Source: Bugula neritina (lineage: Eukaryota > Bryozoa > Gymnolaemata > Cheilostomatida > Bugulidae). Taken from it: 60,000 nt of DNA. The translations under genes were made by a program, and so were the position numbers. The stretch is from NCBI GenBank assembly GCA_964035545.1, contig OZ037768.1, forward strand, positions 9,665,241 to 9,725,240. Direction: 5' to 3'. Under the pieces are notes generated by a model. The model searched no databases and was not told the origin of the DNA. It saw only the letters and a program-made list of their open reading frames with translations. Positions 52,951-60,000 of this stretch are shown here, in pieces. Every line of letters begins with the position of its first letter. Position 1 is the stretch's first letter.

Positions 52951-53861
52951 GGCAGCGTGACTAGAAGTGATGCTCATTACATTCTGTAAGCAAAGCTAAT
53001 TAATCTTGTTTTCGGCTTCAAGTGCTGCAGGCTACAAAACTTTAAAGTACAGAAATATTATTTTGACTAATTTCACAAGTGTTCAAGAGTGAGCGCTGCA
53101 AGTTGAGAAAATTATTATATAACTAACCATGCTTTGCTATGATTGGTTGCATAAAGTAACCAAACGCAGCAAATTATTTGCTATTTTACAGACAAAATCA
53201 ATGAGCAGCAGGATGAGCGTTATTAAACACACGTAGCAGTTGCTGTTCTATGCTATATCAGCGATATACTACAGTTGAGATCAAACAAATATTTTTAATG
53301 AATAAATCTTCAACATAATAGTGATGCAAATTATTTCATTTCACTATTTTGACGTAGGTGTAGAAATGCTGAAAATAAGAAAAGCGTGTTCTAGATCGAT
53401 CCACTGCCCCAAACCAAACCAAAATAATGAATTTAGACTATTGAAAGTTTCTACTATTGCATCTAAATACCTATTTTCAGCCTTTAATTAACCGCAACAT
53501 GAATATGCACCATAAGTTGAGTTATATAAAGAAAATTCTCAAAGATTTCCATTTGCACCAAAATTTTATACACATTTTTTAGTAATATGTCATCTGTAAT
53601 TTTATAATCAAACTTCTGGACTGCTGCTTGAATAATCCCTCAACATAATATAAGTACACACTACATAGCTGAATTTCTGAGCTTAGTTATATGTATATAG
53701 CTCTTCAGTGTACAGAGGTGAATAATTCAAAATTATTATGTAGCTCCAACCTATCAAAATTTTGATTTTATTCAGATCAATAAAATTATTTTCATTAGCA
53801 GCTTTAGGGCAATAATTTAAAAATTTTAAAATATCTGATCCATTCTCTTTAAGATGACTAT

Positions 53862-54191
53862 TAGGAGTTGTCTGTGTTTGTAAGAATAAGCCTCCATTGA
53901 TAAAAATGCTTTTAATGCAATAAAATGGGATGTTTTACTCAGCTATAATTTCTAATTTGAAGCTATCCTACACCAACAATGTAAGTACCTAATCAATGAG
54001 AAAGTTTTGTATAAGAGTAATCAGTTACTTGAAATTTTCACAATTGATTTGTTTTTAAGCCTTCATAATAATTTAGTCATTGTTTTTACCTTATAAAATT
54101 TGCCTCAAGCTTTTAGCATCGTTAGATTTGGCAAGTTAGTTATCTTCCGAGTCGATTGCATTCCATTTTGGAAATTATAAGACAACTCCTA
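53862..54191. mobile_element. MITE with TAGGAGTTGTCT terminal inverted repeats
   Basis: A perfect 12-bp inverted repeat (53862-53873 and 54180-54191) bounds about 330 bp of non-coding AT-rich DNA. TTA precedes GGAG at the left and TAA follows CTCC at the right, consistent with a TA-type target site. Its terminal motif is shared with 20073-20563, and its right end shares motifs with the solitary end at 24849. Confidence 0.7.
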
Positions 54192-55553
54192 ACAACTAAT
54201 GCAAATTCAAAATACAAGCAGGCAATTTAAACCCTGAACTGCAACTCCTTCAGTTCCTGGTTAGTACACATTATATGATGTTACCCAAGAAATATATGGT
54301 TACCACACAAGTGCAAGCATAGTATGACTAATGATAATTCATTGCAAGCCTAACTGCATGACTAAACTTTTAAAATATGGTCACAGGCCTTTTGCAACTT
54401 TTCAACATTCCAATGTGCAAATGAAATAACTATAGTTGACAGTCATGCTAAAATTCTGTATTTTTGAATATGCATTATATCTTGAATATGTTTTATATCT
54501 TCAGATTTTATGACTGGCTATACATAACTTATATCAAAACACCATATTGGCATAATAACTAGAATGCCTTTAAATTTGATAATTTAATGTATTGCGATTT
54601 GCACTAATACTAGCAATAAAACAGTATTATTGTCATCTATGGAAATTTGCACTAATTTGATTTTTATGCAATCTTTAAGTAGACTAGACGAGGGTGAAGC
54701 AACAGCTTTGTTAACAAAGTTAGAAATACCACAAAACAAAACTATTTTGGCAATCATTATTATTTTATTATTATTTTGAGTCAAAAGTGAACATGAGCCA
54801 TTACCTATGTAAATCGGATGATAAATAGATGAAACAATAATTAGGTAAAATTTTGAAAACTACAAAACAAAAGTATTTGATCCACAAAATATTTAATAAT
54901 GAATTATACAATAGTGGATAGTTACATATAGTTATTCATAGTTTTTATCTAATAAATCTCATAATTATGATAAAAACAGCTATTTAATGTAATAGAGGAA
55001 AATTTACTGTAGAAACATTTGATATTCAACTGCAGTAGAATTGCAGAAAATTAGCACAATTGTTCAAGCATCCACTAAACACAAAAACTCAAACCATTTA
55101 TTTTTAAATTTGGAACTAATTGAGGATTAAAAATATTGTTTTAAAGAGCATAGCATATTTTAGCAGCTGCTTAGTTCAACATAGTAAACACATTTTTTGC
55201 AGTAGATTGAAAGTGATTGGTTCATAAGTTACAAAGGCATTACACCATTTATACTAAATGTTTACATTAGAGGATGTTCTATTTCTATGGAACAATTGGC
55301 CAGTGACCAACTCTAAGATCAATGGCTGATTCCTAAGCAAGAAGACACAGCCAAGCTGAATGGTCCGTTGTATATGATACTAGGGAGAGATTTCTGCAGC
55401 AGTTTACAAAGTAACATGGCAACAGTGTTCCTGATTGAAAACTATATAGCAAAATAAGTTATCAACTCTATAGCTGGATAGCTGTAGAGTATCAAGAATG
55501 AACAGATAAGTGCATCGACTATACAGTTACTGACATGTTACAGACTTTTACAT

Positions 55554-55639
55554 TGGTTGGCTATACAGTGCATTGGTATGCCATTGGTTACCACACTGGT
55601 TGGCTATACAGTGTACTGGTATGCCATTGGTTTACCACT
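55554..55639. repeat. 43-bp tandem duplication across the ZDHHC stop codon
   Basis: Two copies with period 43 bp (55554-55596 and 55597-55639), each containing TTGGCTATACAGTG and TGGTATGCCATTGG. The copy at 55597-55639 contains the real C-terminal codons and stop. The copy at 55554-55596 lies just downstream, in the 3' UTR, and repeats them in diverged form. Confidence 0.85.
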
Positions 55640-58600
55640 GAATGTTGGCGAGTGAAAAGGAGAAAACCATTTCCACCCAAAGTTGTGGCCAAACACTGAT
55701 TTCATATTTAACCACCCGGAACCTTTTTTCCATGTTGCTTCTTCTCCTTTCAGTGATTCTATGGCCTGCAAGATAAAAAAAATTAGAAGTTATTTTGAAT
55801 AATATATCAAAGTTTACTACCAACACTTTGTATGCAAAGTACTCCTGGCACAACAAACATTACAAAACTACAGCTAATACTGACTATGAGTTGGTTAAAT
55901 TACATTAGCCAAGAAAAGATAACTTCTATAAAAAAATGCAATAACACACTCCAAGTTTCACCACAAATTCAGTTGCTCGCTAGCATATTATTGGTAAATT
56001 TTCATCAATATTAAAATATTTGATGAAGCATTTTAAGTCTCACACTTACCATTAAACAAGTCACTTAACAAAATATGACATCTGATTAAAAAATACATAC
56101 AAAAAACAACACACTCTGTAAGAACTAGAAACTGAAACAACTGCATTTTAATAGAGCAAAACTAAACAACTCTACCATTTACTCTCTTGTGTCTCCAGAA
56201 TTAGTGAAAAGAAAATGGGTGAACTGTATAGGTGGTAATTCAACTCACCGTTTCATCACTGCATACAGCCTGTATTTGTGTACCAAACATAATGGCAGTG
56301 AATATACCAAATAGCAGTCCTTCGAATATCAGGAAAATGAGAAATACAGTTTGGGCAGGTGCTGAGTATGCTGGGCAAGCTAAAACATATTTTTATATGG
56401 ATGAAATGTATGTTCCCTTACTTATTATGTAATAAGTCTATAAATGAATCAAATAAATGTCTTTTAAATAAATAAAAATGAATGATTTGGATATTGTTTC
56501 ACAGATACATAAAATTTGTTGAAAATATTGTAAAACCTCTGGGCTAACATAACAAAATACTTATTGAACAATAAGCAACCTACCAGTCCAATTGTCTTTT
56601 ACGCAGTGAACAAAATGTATCACAGCCATCACCAGTGAATGGGTCGATATGAGACAGATATAAAGCTAAAGCATAAAAATAAAACAAATAGTGAGTAGTT
56701 GAATAACATGAAAAATATGCTACAAAACGCAAAATTCTAACATAAACCTAAAACAGTTTTTATTATTAGTTGTTGTAGAAAGTGGAATGAAACTTGGTAG
56801 CCATGAGGCACTTTTAATTTTTTATTATAGGAGTTGTTCCACCAGTGAAGGAGGGGATAACTCTATATAAGTAAATTTGAAACTAAAATGAACACCTAGC
56901 GATAATGTTAATCATAAGAAGCTGACAAATTTCATTTTACATAATTTTTTAATGCATGACATCAAAAGAGTTTATGAAATAATAGTTAGGCTTCTTCACT
57001 AAACACTGATTCGTATTAAAATAAACCATAACATGTAAACTCTTCCCGCTACCCGAAGAGGACAAAGCGGAGATCGGTGAGAAAAAATAACACGTAAATT
57101 CTTGAGAGGATAAATAAACTTACAGTAAATAAAGCAAAATACTTTTGGTTGCCTTCTCCTACACAGTTGTTCACCCACGGGCAGTGGTGGTCCATCTTTT
57201 TTATACATCGGCCACACACACTGAAACACAAATCATCAAATATCTAAGATGACTTAAACTTTTCGCAGTTTGAATTTAAATGTAATGAACAACATTCACG
57301 ATAAGATATTCATAACTTTAAAAACTCCCTAATGTAACAAGACGTAAGTAAAATTGCCCAGACTTAAAAGAATAGCGCAATAGGCTGAAAATATCATGTA
57401 GAAGACTTGGTATTTCACATCTCAGCAGCAGTATTGATAAATTCACATAAAGAGCATAAACAGCTGTAATTACCATATCTTGATTGGGGAGTACCACCAA
57501 ATCAACAGCATAGCAAAATTATTCCAGCAAAAGTGTTGAAAATTTATTATCTTATTCAAGGGTGAAGCAAAATGTAAAACACATTGATTTGAAAAAAATC
57601 TATTAAGTTGATAGAACCCACTTACAAACAACTACAACATAGAAATCAGTATACTCTAACACTAATGCTACTCGTTCTACAACAGTCCAACAAAATCAAT
57701 AAGAATACCTGCAGTGATGGGCTCTGTCTGGCTTAATACACACACATTTTGGACACTTGTATACTATCTGCCCTTGCTTGAGACCTAATCGTATAATATT
57801 TTCTTTTGTTGCATTACCTTTTGGAACTGCTCCCTACATGAAGGGATACAATAAATCAGTATATAATGTGACCTGTCACAGATTTATTATGTCGAATTTT
57901 ACTATAATAAAAAACTATTACCCACTGAATTTTGACATAATTTACGTATTACACTGAAAACTTGGTAAATTTAAAAAAAACAGGCATCTGTAATTCAGAG
58001 AGTTTGCATAGACCCACACACTCCATCCAGTGTATCATATGAAGCAAGGCAGCACGTATGAAGCTAACAAATGAAACTGCTTTTACTATGTATATTAAAG
58101 CTCAGAATAAAATATGAAATGCTGACTCAAGCAACAGTTTCACCAAGCAGTGAGTCATTATTAGATACTTTTCCAATCAACGGCAGTGGTAATGCTGACA
58201 AGGTTTAACCTAATGAACCTTTTAGCCACAGATGAGTAGAGATATAATTAAACTATTTAATGGCTTATGGAGTATCACGATTAGTGAGTAAGTTAGACTA
58301 CATGAATACTTACTGGGTCGCTGAGCATAGCTCGTACATGGGAGGAGAATGCGAGAAGAGACATGATGTTATAGATGACGCCATTGATCCACTTGTAGCT
58401 GACATACCCCTCGAGTGGGACGATGAGCACATTGTTAACCACAAAAAATGCATAAAATATCAGCAGATAAGTGAAAACGGCACAGACAATACCACAACAG
58501 TCCTTCACCAGCCAAGCTTGGGATGGAAGACAAGTAGTAAACCTGCTAATACCCAGTTTCCTACAAAAAGAAAGTAAGTTATAGCAGGAAACTAAATTTA

Positions 58601-59073
58601 AAATTCAGACAGTAAACACAACGAGGAGCTTAGACAAATACACAGTGACCGCCATAAGCAACTCAACAAAATTTGATGGTTTTGATAAAAAGGAACTATA
58701 AAATACATTACATGCTTTATAAGACAAAAAGTGCTTACACCAAATTAATCATTTTTTAAAAAAATACTATACATACAGGAATTATAAAAAGCCATGGTAG
58801 CTGCTTCAAAAATATGTCAACTGTATTAATTAGCTCATGATTCATGGAATTGTAAGAAATTCTGTTTAAAAAAATGCTAAATATACTATTTACAAAAAAA
58901 TAACCTACCTGTAGCACTGCTTGAGCTCAATGATGGCAATGCCATCATGCACAGGACCTTTTGGCTGCTTGCCTTTAACAATAATTCTTGGACCAACATA
59001 GTTTTCTGCTTGTCCTACATTTTCTGATTGATTCCCTATAATACCTTCTGAATGGCCAAGTAGTGGCTCTCTC
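55604..59073 (-). CDS. ZDHHC3: ZDHHC3/ZDHHC7-type protein S-palmitoyltransferase (3' part; 5' end off right edge)
   Basis: A Golgi-type DHHC acyltransferase that transfers palmitate to protein cysteines through an enzyme thioester. Exons visible: 58909-59073, 58314-58560, 57709-57833, 57124-57220, 56584-56665, 56249-56379, 55604-55765. All are GT-AG and phase-consistent, giving about 335 aa. Exon 58314-58560 holds two membrane segments ([33 protein letters not shown]) and RAMLSDP. The Cys-rich domain follows ([33 protein letters not shown]) with the catalytic Cys in DHHC. Then come TM3 ([16 protein letters not shown]) and TM4 ([19 protein letters not shown]). The PaCCT-like NMKSVFG and the C-terminal YQYTV resemble the ZDHHC3/7 tail ending QYVV, a PDZ-type end. 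ZDHHC3 versus ZDHHC7 cannot be separated. The first visible exon starts mid-codon, and no start exon was recognised before 60000. Confidence 0.93.
56828..56874. repeat. Short inverted pair TAGGAGTTGTTCC / GGGGATAACTCTA in a ZDHHC intron
   Basis: A left TAGGAGTTGTTCC is followed about 20 nt later by a near reverse complement, GGGGATAACTCTA. It resembles the ends of the MITEs in this window brought together with almost no interior. Confidence 0.5.
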
Positions 59074-60000
59074 CTACAAAGAATTAAATTTGACAATAGT
59101 AATCACTAAGAGCAACTGTAAATATAGCATAAAACAGTAGAAGTATTATGCTGTTGCTTACATCAATGATCATACCTAGAGCCTATAGGCTTACAACCAG
59201 CATCACCATATGACATGAAATTGAATCTTAACATATATATTTTATTATTCATAACTTTTATTTTATATTCTAATTTCTAGATAAATTAAAATAACACTTA
59301 TACTACATACTAGACAATAAACTACACCAAGAACAAAAACCTATAGTATAGGCCATAGTCTAAAAGTAAAGAGTAATACTAATTACATGTACTAATATAA
59401 ATAACTAATTAAAAATTATTAATATTTATTATCATTAAAAAAATTGAATATGAGTAATACTAATACTAATACTAATAGTAATTCACTAATACTAATACTA
59501 ATAGTAACTGTAATACTAATACTATTAGTATTACTATTAGTAATAGTAATACTAATAGTAATACTAATAGTAATACTAATAGTAATACTCTAATAGTAAT
59601 TAGTAATAGGTACTAATACTAGTACTAGTAGCGTTAGTGATAATCCAAAATGTATCGTTTGCATGTAGTAATAGTCATCGAGTCCTTGTCGCCAATAGTA
59701 ATGACCATATTTATAATTATAGTGAAGTGATACCCATAAACTCATACTCACATGTTAACAATTTGATGTCGGCGAGATATATTTTCCATTCATCAGTTCA
59801 ACTTCAAGTAAATGCAGAAGTAGAACAGTGAATTACAGATCTAAACACAACCCAATTGACTAAATTATATATTAACTAACCTAAAAAATCTGCTTTAACA
59901 AGTAAGGCGGAGCTGGGCAGTAGTAGTATTAGTAAGTAATAATTATTACATAAAGTTATTCGCAACTCAGCCATAAAATACTTGAGAATAAAAACATAAA
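59074..60000. other. ZDHHC intron or upstream region, mostly repeat, running to the window end
   Basis: No further ZDHHC exon was recognised. The stretch is AT-rich and dominated by the TAATAC/TAATAG array. The open frame at 59637-59831 shows no family motif. Confidence 0.6.
59453..59631. repeat. Composite TAATAC/TAATAG simple-repeat array, about 180 bp
   Basis: Alternating blocks of ACTAAT, AGTAAT and ATTAGT units end in ACTAGTACTAGTAG. The strand sense switches within the array, giving several self-complementary stretches. It is the longer relative of 25219-25262. Confidence 0.85.

Larger units (their letters stand above)
52931..55603. other. Intergenic region between GPR158-like start and ZDHHC stop
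   Basis: Both neighbours are on the minus strand, so this holds the GPR158-like promoter and the ZDHHC 3' UTR. It contains the MITE at 53862-54191 and a short upstream open frame at 52939-52950. Otherwise it is AT-rich with nothing recognised. Confidence 0.7.

Overview
This is AT-rich, intron-dense animal genomic DNA. It carries four protein-coding genes with conserved metazoan products, short exons with GT-AG boundaries, and many small non-autonomous repeats. The organism must have, or descend from, a lineage with motile cilia, because a large part of an axonemal outer-arm dynein heavy chain is present. tRNA-derived SINEs with a cephalopod-like core, and repeat ends such as GGGAGATAACTC and TAGGAGTTGT, suggest a lophotrochozoan and most likely a mollusc. 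That is inference; species cannot be read from the window.

Layout. (1) Positions 115-22543, minus strand: the 5' (N-terminal tail) part of a DNAH5/DNAH8-type axonemal dynein heavy chain. About 1,820 codons are visible in about 31 exons whose phases all join; the motor domain lies off the left edge. Two extra in-frame 5' exons and a 48-nt exon suggest alternative N-termini. (2) Positions 22544-27553: intergenic, head-to-head between the dynein and the next gene, with a degenerate tRNA-like element, hairpins and simple repeats. (3) Positions 27554-39361, plus strand: an ANKRD27 (VARP) orthologue of 22 coding exons and about 1,134 aa, with a VPS9 domain, two ankyrin blocks and two Cys-rich 'Zn-fingernail' motifs, plus a lineage-specific 11-residue coding repeat near the C-terminus. 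(4) Positions 39970-52930, minus strand: a complete GPR158/GPR179-family orphan class C GPCR of 15 coding exons and about 835 aa. It converges tail-to-tail with ANKRD27, with only about 0.6 kb between the stop codons. One intron is almost wholly a 970-bp CA/TG repeat; another holds a 755-bp hAT-type element with a perfect 8-bp target duplication. (5) Positions 55604-59073, minus strand: the 3' part of a ZDHHC3/ZDHHC7-type palmitoyltransferase, with its first exon or exons off the right edge.

The genes do not form an operon or a recognisable system. ANKRD27, ZDHHC3/7 and GPR158 products are all linked to membrane trafficking or signalling in general, but nothing in the sequence ties them functionally. 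I found no bacterial-type, viral or CRISPR content and no convincing new multi-gene system. The most unusual items are structural: the CA-repeat intron, the palindromic hAT element, a five-fold tandem repeat of a 5' splice site in the dynein gene, a perfect 19-bp hairpin with a 3-nt loop, and predicted alternative dynein N-termini.
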